Source: Gardnerella vaginalis (lineage in GTDB: Bacteria; Actinomycetota; Actinomycetes; Actinomycetales; Bifidobacteriaceae). From it: a DNA stretch of 30,873 nt. Below the pieces are notes generated by a model. The model saw only the letters and a program-made list of their open reading frames with translations, was not told where the DNA came from and searched no databases. Positions 8,101-15,336 of the stretch are shown piece by piece; position 1 is the stretch's first letter; every line of letters starts with the position of its first letter. Location: positions 3,446 to 34,318 of the forward strand of contig NZ_KQ961869.1 of the NCBI RefSeq assembly GCF_001563665.1, in the 5' to 3' direction. Position numbers and translations under genes: made by a program.

Positions 8101-9271
8101 CCTTATATAAGTTTTCAGCATCCCAAGCTGCCTGTTCTCGAGCAATATCTGTAAATTGAACAAAAGAAATAATATCTTCTGGCTCAAATTCTGAACCCAT
8201 TAATATTCGATAAGGAGTACCAGAGAGATGCAATCGAACTTTAGCCTTTAATTCCTTGATTTGCTTATTGGCATCTTCCAGATCTATTTGGTCATCTTCC
8301 TGCTTATCAAGAAACTTAATATTGTCTTTTAGGTCTTTTTTCTCGTCTGTTTGCACATTGCGCAAAATCTCGCCATAACTTTGAGCGCGAGCACCAAAAT
8401 GTGTTTCATCAACAATTAATAAGTCAATTTTATTTTCAAAGACTTGTGCATGCTTTGCCTTAATCTCAGTACCTTGCAAGTCTTGTAATGTTAGGAAAAT
8501 AACTGCCGTTTCATCTTTAGCATGAATATCTGAAATAGCATTATCGTTCTCTAATAATTCTTTTGAAGTTAAAAAGTTATAGCCTTCAAAATTACCAGGC
8601 TGTTCTACGTTCTTCTTCCATTCTTCACGAACGTCTGCTTTAGCAGAAACAATAAGCACAGTCTTTGCATTTATGGCTTTAGCGCATGCAAGTGATGTGA
8701 ATGATTTGCCAAATCGCATAACAGCATACATTAAAAGATTTGTACGTCCTGAGTTCACTGCCTTTATAAAATTATCAACCGCTTTTTGTTGATTTGGGCG
8801 TAGTGTCCACTTTGCTCCTCGCTCATAGTGTACTGTAAGTGCCAAGCGTTCATTGGAATCATAGTAGGCGTATTTATCGCTACGTTCGCCATATTTTTCA
8901 CAAATATCGTTTATGGCTGCATCAATGTCGGAAGGAATAACCTCTTTAAAAAATTCACGACTATAGTAAAGATCTTTTCTAGGTAAATCTTGCGGTTTTA
9001 ATCGTTCTTTACCAAGTGATACTTCTAAGTAGTGATGAACAGCATGGTCGCGAAAATAAACATCGTCAGTTACTGTTGCTTTATGCTCATATTCCTTCTT
9101 TAAATCTGGGAACTTTTGTTCCCATTCCTTTAAACGAATGCTGACTGCCCGATAAGTATCACCAACTTTGAGATAGTTTGGTATTGTGCCTGTTTGGAAA
9201 GCATAAATGTGTGGTGTAACTCTTCCAAAAATAAGATTATCTAGCAATTCAAGATTGTCTACTCGTTCCAT
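5189..9271 (-). CDS. Single-chain R-M enzyme: GIY-YIG nuclease, SF2 helicase, N6-adenine methyltransferase
   Basis: About 1360 residues carrying all activities of a restriction-modification machine. Residue numbers use the ATG at 9271, preferred because CAGGAG lies 8 bases upstream; an ATG at 9298 adds nine residues. Parts: GIY-YIG-like nuclease of T5orf172 type (HIYAF about 21-25, YLKVG about 33-37, then R..EW); SF2 motor with Walker A AVMRFGKS (about 183-190), DETH (about 288-291), SGTPYR, and a motif VI-like QEYDQAIFRLQ; Eco57I-like methyltransferase with motif I LLDIASKAGEY (about 912) and catalytic NPPY (about 1029); a C-terminal target-recognition-like region. The plan resembles type ISP enzymes (LlaGI, LlaBIII) with the Mrr nuclease replaced by GIY-YIG. 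It overlaps the previous gene by 23 bases. Function is confident; recognition site unknown. Confidence 0.87.
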   Translation of the reverse strand: MERVDNLELLDNLIFGRVTPHIYAFQTGTIPNYLKVGDTYRAVSIRLKEWEQKFPDLKKEYEHKATVTDDVYFRDHAVHHYLEVSLGKERLKPQDLPRKDLYYSREFFKEVIPSDIDAAINDICEKYGERSDKYAYYDSNERLALTVHYERGAKWTLRPNQQKAVDNFIKAVNSGRTNLLMYAVMRFGKSFTSLACAKAINAKTVLIVSAKADVREEWKKNVEQPGNFEGYNFLTSKELLENDNAISDIHAKDETAVIFLTLQDLQGTEIKAKHAQVFENKIDLLIVDETHFGARAQSYGEILRNVQTDEKKDLKDNIKFLDKQEDDQIDLEDANKQIKELKAKVRLHLSGTPYRILMGSEFEPEDIISFVQFTDIAREQAAWDAENLYKDDVEEWDNPYFGFPQMIRFAFHPSERTIEKMNELKKHGVSLALSALFKPQSIKKDTKTNGHQKFVHEDEVFDLLKIIDGTSSDSKLLGFLDYDKIKQGQMCRHIVMVLPYCASCDSMEKLISDHALEFKNLGEYEILNISGLDAQHHFHTPTDIKNRIAKLESEGKKTLTLTVNRMLTGSTVEQWDTMIYLKDTSSPQEYDQAIFRLQNQYVRELSDGKKIIKECLKPQTLLVDFDPHRLFTMQEQKSLIYNANTEKNGNSLLDKRIADELRISPVITMNHNRLEQVQATDILKEVSHYNNSRSISDEVIDLPIDLSILNNEHMRDVIEAQNPFGSKAGLTLEAHESETGGQDFDVNDDADDALDDHNDEAEPQRQAPLTAITDDKEIKDLENKIRTYYQRILFFSFLCPESVKSLDDILKILHNGKNNRLAKNLGINTNDIEVLRNSLNAFKLSALDYKIQNISTLATDENLQPLERAVTSLAKFSRMSASEIITPIKVADEMVEMLSEDQLRQIVSSGEKLLDIASKAGEYTVALVKRLQALGFTLDEIRNSIYAIPTSSVAYEFTRRFYEILGLNTACIAKNFTSYDLLDIKTDNEEVDYNQITELLSQKKDFEKITLQDNIQGGEKVEFGAIVGNPPYQESDGGEGNGSSPIYNNFIDLSTIITNCAVLIHPARFLFNAGKTPKLWNKKILKSPFFSIKNYSIDSSKVFEGVDIKGGVAISLYDRGNKKTPIDVFIPYPELASIAKKVQMHDTLMLDTIVYPRDLYHLTNQVYLDHPDLLDRQSKGHKFDLGSNVFIKLPELFVDNKVNKNYVGVYGRDDNKRTIKWILNKYLRTPDNLSNYKVIIPKSNGTGAIGEVLSTPFIGEPMIGHTLTFLSIGSFNTRFEAEALLKYIKSRFARVLLGILKVTQDNPQSTWKYVPLQNFTESSDIDWSKSVDDIDQQLYCKYGFNDEEISFIEEKVQRME

Positions 9272-10250
9272 CGTTTTTCTCCTGTAAAAGTAAGTCATTA
9301 AATGTGTTGATTTTATTAGCGCGCCAATCTTTTATTCTGCATGATGTTGAAGTTTGAGAATCTATATTTTTTTCAGTTTCTTCAAAATCAAATAAAGTTG
9401 GCTGAGTATTTGCATGTATCTCACTACAATAAGGCGGATATCCTGTAAGCCCATCCATTTGCCAGATGTTCCAAGAGATGATCGTTGCTATGCTTAAAAG
9501 CTCTGACTCTGTAGGTTTTCTATTAAGTGAATCACGCATATAATCAACGTATGTTGCAAGAAGATTTTCTCTTGCCAGAAGCAGACTATCTCCTTGATAT
9601 TCAAAACCATATATAGATTCAAATGCGCGTTTAGACCATTTGAGCCAATCTGTTTCATCATTAGTATTCTCTTTAACTACTCTAAGCTTGCGATCCAAAA
9701 GTCCGATACGTTGATTAAGTGAAATTATTTTGCCAGTTGTTGAATCATAACGACTAACTAAATAAGGAGCTTCTCCGCATGTTATTTCCATTCGACGTTC
9801 ATCTACATATGAGACCCAACTTTTAGAAGATTTATTTGGAAATTCAATTTTTTCTGTAGTAGAAGTCCAACTTTTGTCGCTAGTATGATTAAAAACATTA
9901 GATCTACCAAACCAAGCTTCATCAACAATATTATTTTGTTCATTGCAAATCCAAGACGGAGTAAACACCTCAGCCTTATTTTTAGTTCGAGATGTTTGCA
10001 ATTCGCGAGATTTTGCAATTCTAGGAGCAATTAATTCAGAATATTTTCCAGTAATAGATGCGACTGTAATTTCTTCATTAGCTTTATGTAAGCTACTAAC
10101 TTCTTTATAGTCATCTGTGGCCCAAACAATATTACGTTTTGTGGTTCTATCAAGTAACAGAGTAGGTAAAATTTTAGGATAATGTTCAACTAAGGTCTGT
10201 TCATCAATATTTTTAGAAAATACGTTTTTAGATAAACATGTTGCACTCAT
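9249..10250 (-). CDS. R-M-associated protein with AEVFTPSW motif
   Basis: 333 residues, first intact gene of the defence operon. The stretch KNKAEVFTPSWICNEQNN (about residues 90-107) recalls the FTP motif X region of N6-adenine methyltransferases, and relatives are usually annotated as a restriction endonuclease M subunit, but I see no NPPY-type catalytic motif. Other conserved-looking pieces are ITCGEAPYLVSRYD, RIGLLDRKLRVV and GDSLLLARENLL. The end overlaps the start of the giant nuclease-helicase-methyltransferase, which points to translational coupling and a shared complex or accessory role. GGGAGG about 10 bases before the ATG supports the start. It may be a methyltransferase-derived subunit for assembly or DNA recognition; that is inference. 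Confidence 0.7.
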   Translation of the reverse strand: MSATCLSKNVFSKNIDEQTLVEHYPKILPTLLLDRTTKRNIVWATDDYKEVSSLHKANEEITVASITGKYSELIAPRIAKSRELQTSRTKNKAEVFTPSWICNEQNNIVDEAWFGRSNVFNHTSDKSWTSTTEKIEFPNKSSKSWVSYVDERRMEITCGEAPYLVSRYDSTTGKIISLNQRIGLLDRKLRVVKENTNDETDWLKWSKRAFESIYGFEYQGDSLLLARENLLATYVDYMRDSLNRKPTESELLSIATIISWNIWQMDGLTGYPPYCSEIHANTQPTLFDFEETEKNIDSQTSTSCRIKDWRANKINTFNDLLLQEKNDGTSRQS

Positions 10251-10256
10251 ATATTC

Positions 10257-10379
10257 TTATCCTCCCTTTACCTGTTTTACTTCGCAAATGTCTTTGATGT
10301 TGCATTCCAAGTATTGACAGATGCGTAGTAGTGTCTCTGTATTAACATTCTCGTCTTCGTTAATCCTAATTATTATCAT
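10257..10379 (-). pseudogene. Truncated XRE/Cro-type regulator remnant
   Basis: The minus strand reads ...NEDENVNTETLLRICQY, then LECNIKDICEV, to a stop at 10257, seven bases before the R-M start. This matches the C-terminal half of short Cro/C1 (YozG-like) HTH proteins, whose pattern is 'V-T--L--IC--L-C-I-DI-E'. The N-terminal half with the recognition helix is missing: the only in-frame ATG (10377-10379) gives 40 residues with no clear ribosome site, and unrelated sequence leading to the GNAT gene takes over. An intact regulator probably once headed this operon. Confidence 0.6.
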
Positions 10380-10413
10380 AAACTTTATTATTGTCGTAAA
10401 GGAGTGGGGAATT

Positions 10414-10815
10414 ATGGAGATTAGAGAGTACAAAAATTTTTGTCTTGATGAGATTGTTAATTTTTACAAGAGTGTTGGATGGACTAATTATTTAGAGCGT
10501 ACTGATGTTCTTGAACGTGCGTATGCAGGTTCACTTTGTGTGCTCGGCGCAACGATTGATGATCAATTGGTGGGAATTATTAGAGCTGTTGGTGATGGAC
10601 AGACGATCGTTTTTGTGCAAGATATCATCGTATTGCCAAAATATCAGAGAAAAGGTATTGGTACAAAGTTACTAAAGACGCTTATGGAAAAGTACAAAGA
10701 TGTATATCAGTTGGAACTGCTAACGGATAATACAGAAAAAACGAAAGCGTTCTATCGTTCCGTTGGATTTACTGCTTCAGATGAGATTGAATGTGTAGCT
10801 TTTATCAGAATGTAA
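10414..10815 (+). CDS. GNAT family N-acetyltransferase
   Basis: 133-residue GNAT enzyme. Start ATG at 10414 follows AAAGGAG at the right spacing; the longer frame from 10321 begins with a hydrophobic stretch unlike the family. Visible motifs: SVGWTNYLERTD near the N-terminus, a beta-strand VFVQDIIVLP, and the acetyl-CoA loop QRKGIGTKLL, then the AFYRSVGF region near the end. Substrate unknown; small single-domain GNATs of this type acetylate amines on diverse small molecules or proteins. It is divergent from the defence operon and 35 bases from the truncated XRE remnant. A decayed relative lies at 12628-12792. Confidence 0.85.
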   Translation: MEIREYKNFCLDEIVNFYKSVGWTNYLERTDVLERAYAGSLCVLGATIDDQLVGIIRAVGDGQTIVFVQDIIVLPKYQRKGIGTKLLKTLMEKYKDVYQLELLTDNTEKTKAFYRSVGFTASDEIECVAFIRM

Positions 10816-10839
10816 TATGTGCTTATCGGAATGTAGCGT

Positions 10840-10990
10840 TTACACGAGTGTGACGTTGTGTATTTAGAGTGTAACGTGCCTGAATCATAGTGTGACGTGT
10901 GTGAATCATAGTGTGACGTGCGTTTATAAAAGTGTAGCGTAGTTCTTATTGGAATGTAATGTGTGTTTGTACGAGTGTTATACCTAGAGT
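10840..10990 (+). repeat. Degenerate ~21-bp tandem repeats
   Basis: About seven imperfect units of the form AGTGTGACGTGTGTGAATCAT follow the GNAT gene. The two best (about 10887-10930) differ by few bases; outer ones decay. The sequence has no coding potential. It may be a decayed minisatellite. Confidence 0.7.
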
Positions 10991-11115
10991 GCGTTAATGA
11001 ACAGCGCTACGTCAAGAATAACACTGGTATTTATGATAAAAATTTATTCTATTTTGTCTTGCGACTTCGCATAAAAATAATCTTTGTGAATAGGTTTGAC
11101 TATACTAATTTGCTT

Positions 11116-11160
11116 AATAGCATGAAATAAAGTTCAATAGCATGAAATAAAGTTCAATAG
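11116..11160 (+). repeat. Two 20-bp tandem repeats before the MFS gene
   Basis: AATAGCATGAAATAAAGTTC occurs twice in direct succession with a trailing AATAG, 25 bases before the MFS start. It lies where the promoter or an operator would be, so copy number could affect expression. TATACT at 11101-11106 could be a -10 box but lacks a good -35. Confidence 0.75.
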
Positions 11161-11184
11161 TGTAAATCAAGGATTAGGGGAGAG

Positions 11185-12549
11185 TTGGTTGCTGTGAAGT
11201 CAATTTTTAGCAAAAATAATATTTTTATTCGTATGAGATCTATTAGTCCTGCATTGCGATGGGCGCTTATTGGCTTCTGTTTTTCTATGCTTGGCAATCA
11301 AGCGTATGAGGGTTCGGTTTTGCCTTCTATTATTATTGTTGGCTTGCCGGCTTGGGTGATTGGTTTTCGTAAGACTTTTATGACGGTTGCCGATTTTCTT
11401 TCGCCATGTTCTGGTTGGATTGTTGATAAGCTTGGCGGTTTTCGCGCTCTTGCTATGACTGAAGGCGTAGAAGGCGTGCTCAGTTTACTACCGCTTCTTA
11501 TGCTTGGCTCTCCTACTGCGTGGAAGTGGTCGCTTGTTGCTCTTTCTTGCGCATTGTTGATTACGGGGCAAGTGATTGATATTGCTAGTGAAGTTTTCGA
11601 GGTTGATGCTGCCGGCGGCGATGACAGCATGATTGTCAACTACAGTGGCATTGTGAGCGTTTTGGCGAGTATTACAGGAACATTGCTCGGCTCTCCATTA
11701 GGATCTTGGATTGCAAGCTGGCACATTTCTGCGGTTTTGATTTTCTCGTCCGTGACTTCTTTTGCGGCTTGTGCTACGCGATTTATTATGAAACAAGACA
11801 TCTCGCAAGCATCTTGCGAAGTAGATGAGGTGTCTAACGAAAGAGTGGTAGAGTCGCCAGAATCGCAAGATTCGCAAGAAAATCAAGAAAAGCAGACGGA
11901 GTTGGAAAATATCTCAGATTCCAAATCTGCATCTGAGCAATCTGCATCTGAGCAATCTGCATCTAAGCAATCTACTATTAAGAAATCTGCGAATCCATCG
12001 CTCAAGAGTAAAATCATGCTTCTTTTGGGATCTCTCTTGGTTGCTTTTATTCCTGCATGCTCTGTTTCTTATATTCTTCTCGGTATTGGTAAGCAATATA
12101 GTTCTAACTCTTTGACGATATTGTATATTTTCACTGGTGTAGGAAGCGTACTTGCGTCCGTTTTATATGCGCATTCGTCTCAAAAACTCGGCTTAAGAAA
12201 AGTTGCGATTTTAGGTATTGTTGTGAGCTTAGCTGCTTATTGCCTTATGTTTATTAATCTTTTGCCAATGATGTGCTTTGCATTCTTACTTCAAGCGATT
12301 GGCGGAATGCTACTAGTAGAGCCGATTATTGTTGCGCGTCAAATTCTGTTTAAAGGAAGTACGCTCGCTAAGTTTTCCGGTTGGGCGCGACTCGCGTTCG
12401 CGATTGGTGCTACTAGCGGATCTTGGATTGGATTTGCATTCTCGTCTACGTTCCAATGGCAGCTTTTGCCTATACTCGCGCTGATTTTCACAGCAGGATT
12501 GCTTGTTGTTTTGCCACAGTTACCAAACACTAGTTACGCTACAGACTAA
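11185..12549 (+). CDS. Major facilitator superfamily transporter
   Basis: About 450 residues with roughly twelve hydrophobic segments in two groups of six, separated by a polar loop of ~80 residues. The loop after helix 2 (SGWIVDKLGGFRAL) matches the MFS signature region G---D--GRR. The central loop is Glu/Gln/Ser-rich and holds three near copies of the pentapeptide SASEQ/SASKQ (15-bp repeats at about 11930-11974). The start is uncertain: AGGGGAG (11176-11182) serves a TTG at 11185 (very close) or a GTG at 11194 (11 bases). Likely an efflux or sugar-type permease; substrate not deducible. It stands alone, with repeats upstream and pseudogene debris downstream. Confidence 0.82.
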   Translation: MVAVKSIFSKNNIFIRMRSISPALRWALIGFCFSMLGNQAYEGSVLPSIIIVGLPAWVIGFRKTFMTVADFLSPCSGWIVDKLGGFRALAMTEGVEGVLSLLPLLMLGSPTAWKWSLVALSCALLITGQVIDIASEVFEVDAAGGDDSMIVNYSGIVSVLASITGTLLGSPLGSWIASWHISAVLIFSSVTSFAACATRFIMKQDISQASCEVDEVSNERVVESPESQDSQENQEKQTELENISDSKSASEQSASEQSASKQSTIKKSANPSLKSKIMLLLGSLLVAFIPACSVSYILLGIGKQYSSNSLTILYIFTGVGSVLASVLYAHSSQKLGLRKVAILGIVVSLAAYCLMFINLLPMMCFAFLLQAIGGMLLVEPIIVARQILFKGSTLAKFSGWARLAFAIGATSGSWIGFAFSSTFQWQLLPILALIFTAGLLVVLPQLPNTSYATD

Positions 12550-12606
12550 TGGTGTTGTGTAGATTTTGACGTAAATTCAAACGTGATTGTAACGTTGATT
12601 TCACAA

Positions 12607-12792
12607 TATTTGGGAGTGTTATTGTAAATGAATTTAACAGATGTTCAAATAAAATAGTACGAAAAATATAATAGCAAAGATATTTTAAGGCTGTATGACT
12701 CTGTTGGTTGGTCTGCGTATATAGATTTGGTCTGCATATAAGATGATTTAGTTACTTTTAGTGCCATTATATTAGAAAAGAAATAGCAAAAG
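12607..12792 (+). pseudogene. Fused remnants of abiEii start and a GNAT gene
   Basis: Bases 12610-12653 closely match the abiEi-abiEii junction at 16496-16545 (MNLTDVQIK against VNLTDAQIRG). In the same frame the text then reads QIK, stop, YEKYNSKDILRLYDSVGWSAY, which aligns without gaps to the N-terminus of the intact GNAT at 10414 (EIREYKNF...FYKSVGWTNY), with TAG replacing one codon; another stop follows within 25 codons. So this is debris of two gene types joined together. Short AGTAGAAATAGCAAA-like repeats (about 12778-12823) fill the rest of the gap before cysE. Confidence 0.6.
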
Positions 12793-12855
12793 TAGAAGTA
12801 GCAAAAAGTAGAAATAGCAACATGGTAGAAGTGCAATCTATGCTTTAATCGAGCA

Positions 12856-13713
12856 TTAGGCTTTAGGAAAGTGGTAGGTTGTGTTTGCAGGAATGCTGCG
12901 GTTTATCCACGCGTTTGCTGCGATTATACTTCCGCTGCCAATTGTAGTTTCTCCACCTAAAATCGTAGCATTTGCATAAATTACAACGTTATCGCCGATA
13001 TTTGGGTGTCGCTTTCCGCCTTTTATAGGATTTCCATCCTCATCTAGCGCAAAGCTTTTCGCACCAAGTGTTACTCCTTGGTAAAGCTTAACATGATCGC
13101 CGATTTTAGTTGTTTCGCCAATTACAATGCCAGTGCCGTGATCAATGCAAAAATATGCACCAATTTTTGCGCCCGGATGAATGTCAATTCCGGTTTTTCT
13201 GTGTGCATATTCGCTCATAAGTCTAGGAATTAGCGGTATGTTAAGTTCGTAGAGTGCGTGAGCTGTGCGGTGAATAAGCATTGCATAAAAACCAGGATAT
13301 GCGAGCGTTACTTCTACTTTACTTGTGCAAGCAGGATCTCCTTCGTATATTGCTTGAATATCTGTTAAAAGTAGCTTTTTAATTGCAGGAAGAGTATTTA
13401 TAAATTGATCGCAAATTTCTCGAATTTTATTTGTGTTGCTTGTGTAGCATTGAAGTTCGTGGAATATAATGCGTTCTATAGTTTTTAACGCGTTTGAAGT
13501 AACTGTATTCAAAGTATCGTTAGTGTTCAAACTAGTATTGAGTTGCGTAGTCTCGTTGCTTAAATTGCGCACATGCAACTCAGGCAAAAGTAGAGCCTGA
13601 GTCGCATGTATGAGTGCAATAATATTTCGGTAATTAGGTATGAATGTAGCTTGCCTTATGTCTGAATCGTGAATTGAGTTGAGTTGATTTATAAGGTCAA
13701 GGCGATCACTCAT
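12856..13713 (-). CDS. cysE: Serine O-acetyltransferase
   Basis: 285 residues; makes O-acetylserine from serine and acetyl-CoA, the first step of cysteine synthesis. An N-terminal helical part is followed by the left-handed beta-helix with hexapeptide repeats: DIHPGAKIGAYFCIDHGTG (catalytic Asp/His region) and VIGETTKIGDHVKLYQGVTLG, then NVVIYANATILGG. Length and motifs fit the SAT/EpsC type. It lies 171 bases downstream of cysK on the same strand with no terminator visible between them, so both genes are probably under the Cys-rich leader. The C-terminus ends HFPKA and not in the Ile that enterobacterial CysE inserts into CysK, so a canonical cysteine synthase complex is not assured. An Asn/Thr-rich insert (about residues 50-75) is unusual. 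Confidence 0.93.
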   Translation of the reverse strand: MSDRLDLINQLNSIHDSDIRQATFIPNYRNIIALIHATQALLLPELHVRNLSNETTQLNTSLNTNDTLNTVTSNALKTIERIIFHELQCYTSNTNKIREICDQFINTLPAIKKLLLTDIQAIYEGDPACTSKVEVTLAYPGFYAMLIHRTAHALYELNIPLIPRLMSEYAHRKTGIDIHPGAKIGAYFCIDHGTGIVIGETTKIGDHVKLYQGVTLGAKSFALDEDGNPIKGGKRHPNIGDNVVIYANATILGGETTIGSGSIIAANAWINRSIPANTTYHFPKA

Positions 13714-13884
13714 ACATTTCTCCCGTTATTTTTTTGTTTTTGTTGCTTTCGTTATTTTGTCGTTTCTTTATTTTCTTTATTTTATAGTTTTGATCATTAT
13801 CTAATAATGTTATTTATTATCCATTTATTATCCATATATTATTTAATCAAAACTTGCGTATTTAAAGTAGACTCCTAAATGTAG

Positions 13885-14817
13885 TTAGTCTTCAAATAAT
13901 GCGGTAGACAAGTATCTATCTCCTGAATCTGGAAGTATTGCAACGATGGTTTTTCCCGTGTTCTCTTCTCTTTTTGCTTCTTGAATCGCTGTCCAAACTG
14001 CAGCTCCGGAAGAAATACCTACTAGAACGCCTTCTTTTTTACTTATAAGCTTACCGCTTTCAATTGCGTCTTCATCGGTTACATGAGCAATACGATCGTA
14101 AATATTTTGGTTGAGCACATCTGGCACGAATCCTGCGCCAATTCCTTGAATCTTGTGCGCTCCTGGATCTCCGCCTTCAAGCACAGGGGAGTTGGCTGGT
14201 TCTACTGCGATCACTTCCAGATGCGGATTTTGTTCCTTTAAATATGTTCCTGTACCGGTGATTGTGCCACCTGTTCCAACTCCAGCAATTAGAATATCCA
14301 CGTTTCCGTCAGTGTCTTGCCAAATTTCTGGACCTGTTGTGTTGTAATGAGCGTGTACATTTGCTTGATTGGTAAACTGTCCTGGAGTCCACGCGTTTGG
14401 CGTGTTTTCAACGATTTCCTTCGCTTTGGCAATTGCGCCTTTCATTCCATCTTTAGCAGGTGTTAGCACGAGCTCGGCTCCGTATGCTTTCATAAGTTTT
14501 CGGCGTTCAATAGACATGCTTTCTGGCATAACGATAATGCTTTTGTATCCTTTTGTTTGCGCAATCATTGAAAGACCAATGCCAGTGTTTCCAGAGGTTG
14601 GTTCAACAATTACTGAACCCGGTTTGAGAGTTCCTGCGGTTTCTGCTTCTTTAATCATCTGCTTTGCAATGCGGTCTTTTACAGAGCCTGCTGGGTTGAA
14701 GTATTCGAGTTTTACAAGGATTTTTGCTGATAGATTGTACTCTTTTTCAATGTGTGTAAGCTCCAGAAGTGGAGTGTTTCCTACGAGTTCTTGTACGGAC
14801 TTGTAGATATTAGACAT
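13885..14817 (-). CDS. cysK: Cysteine synthase (O-acetylserine sulfhydrylase)
   Basis: 310 residues, standard for CysK. PLP-dependent enzyme that joins sulfide and O-acetylserine to give cysteine. PLP lysine is K47 in NPAGSVKDR; substrate loop PTSGNTG at about 74-80; phosphate-binding GVGTGGTITG in the middle; SSGA near the C-terminus. AAGGGGAAATATT precedes the ATG. The mRNA leader is long: about 440 bases separate the promoter at 15262-15290 from the ATG and contain a Cys-rich ORF and an intrinsic terminator, so expression is probably controlled by attenuation. cysE follows. Confidence 0.95.
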   Translation of the reverse strand: MSNIYKSVQELVGNTPLLELTHIEKEYNLSAKILVKLEYFNPAGSVKDRIAKQMIKEAETAGTLKPGSVIVEPTSGNTGIGLSMIAQTKGYKSIIVMPESMSIERRKLMKAYGAELVLTPAKDGMKGAIAKAKEIVENTPNAWTPGQFTNQANVHAHYNTTGPEIWQDTDGNVDILIAGVGTGGTITGTGTYLKEQNPHLEVIAVEPANSPVLEGGDPGAHKIQGIGAGFVPDVLNQNIYDRIAHVTDEDAIESGKLISKKEGVLVGISSGAAVWTAIQEAKREENTGKTIVAILPDSGDRYLSTALFED

Positions 14818-15047
14818 AATATTTCCCCTTACTTGTTTGTTATTTGTTTTGTTTATGTTTTGTTTTTAATTTTTAAAAAACAATTTTTATCAATAAAGCG
14901 ACTACTGTTTTATTAGTTGTTTCTAAAATGCCATTTATTCGTTTAAATTTATTCGTTTTAATATTTAACGCGTATTAAATTGTTATCTTTTTAACGTTTT
15001 ATATTCGATTTTTGGGAAATAACCCGAAATAACCCGATTTTTGGCAT

Positions 15048-15074
15048 AAAAAAAGAAACAGCGCGCTGTTTCTT
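15048..15074 (-). terminator. Putative attenuator terminator upstream of cysK
   Basis: AAGAAACAGCG (15074-15064 on the minus strand) pairs perfectly with CGCTGTTTCTT, a 22-base palindrome, and the minus-strand RNA then carries seven U (15054-15048). It lies 61 bases after the leader-peptide stop and about 230 bases before cysK. A preceding hairpin, CTGTGTT/AACACAG (15113-15119 with 15088-15094), sits between leader ORF and terminator. Confidence 0.85.
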
Positions 15075-15135
15075 GAATCGTAATTTGCTGTGTTTTAACG
15101 TAAATGCTTTTTAACACAGGCTAGATGATGCATAC

Positions 15136-15222
15136 TTAGTGCTTGCAAACATCATTCCGATTAAGAAATGCGCAACAGCATACGTTACAACAACAATTTG
15201 TCATCATATTTGTATGATACAT
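15136..15222 (-). CDS. Cys-rich leader peptide of the cysK-cysE unit
   Basis: A 28-codon ORF on the minus strand: MYHTNMMTNCCCNVCCC followed by AFLNRNDVCKH. It has AAAAGGAG five bases before the ATG and starts about 33 bases after the expected transcription start of a consensus promoter. Seven of 28 residues are cysteine, in two runs of three, an extreme composition in this AT-rich sequence. It is followed by a perfect terminator hairpin and then cysteine-biosynthesis genes. This is the classic arrangement of amino-acid attenuation: a ribosome starved for Cys-tRNA stalls in the Cys runs and favours readthrough. Poly-Cys uORFs acting as cysteine attenuators are known in mycobacteria; here function is inferred from layout. 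Too short for ordinary gene calls. Confidence 0.85.
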   Translation of the reverse strand: MYHTNMMTNCCCNVCCCAFLNRNDVCKH

Positions 15223-15261
15223 GTGCACTCCTTTTACTTCTCGAAATGGTGATAAGTGAAG

Positions 15262-15290
15262 ACTATAGCGAATGTATTTGTGTTTGTCAA
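15262..15290 (-). promoter_or_regulatory. Consensus promoter for the cys leader
   Basis: On the minus strand TTGACA (15290-15285), a 17-base spacer and TATAGT (15267-15262). The expected transcription start is near 15255, giving a leader of about 33 bases before the Cys-rich ORF. Confidence 0.85.
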
Positions 15291-15336
15291 ATTTGATTTG
15301 TGTCTGCTAGTTCTTGATGTGTATTCCTTTTCTGAG

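Noticed and set aside
10840..10990. CRISPR-like repeats
   Set aside because: Units are contiguous and degenerate with no spacers.
14818..15255. T-box or other riboswitch in the long cysK leader
   Set aside because: No T-box sequence (TGG-ACC type) or known riboswitch core seen; the Cys-rich ORF plus terminator explains the leader better.
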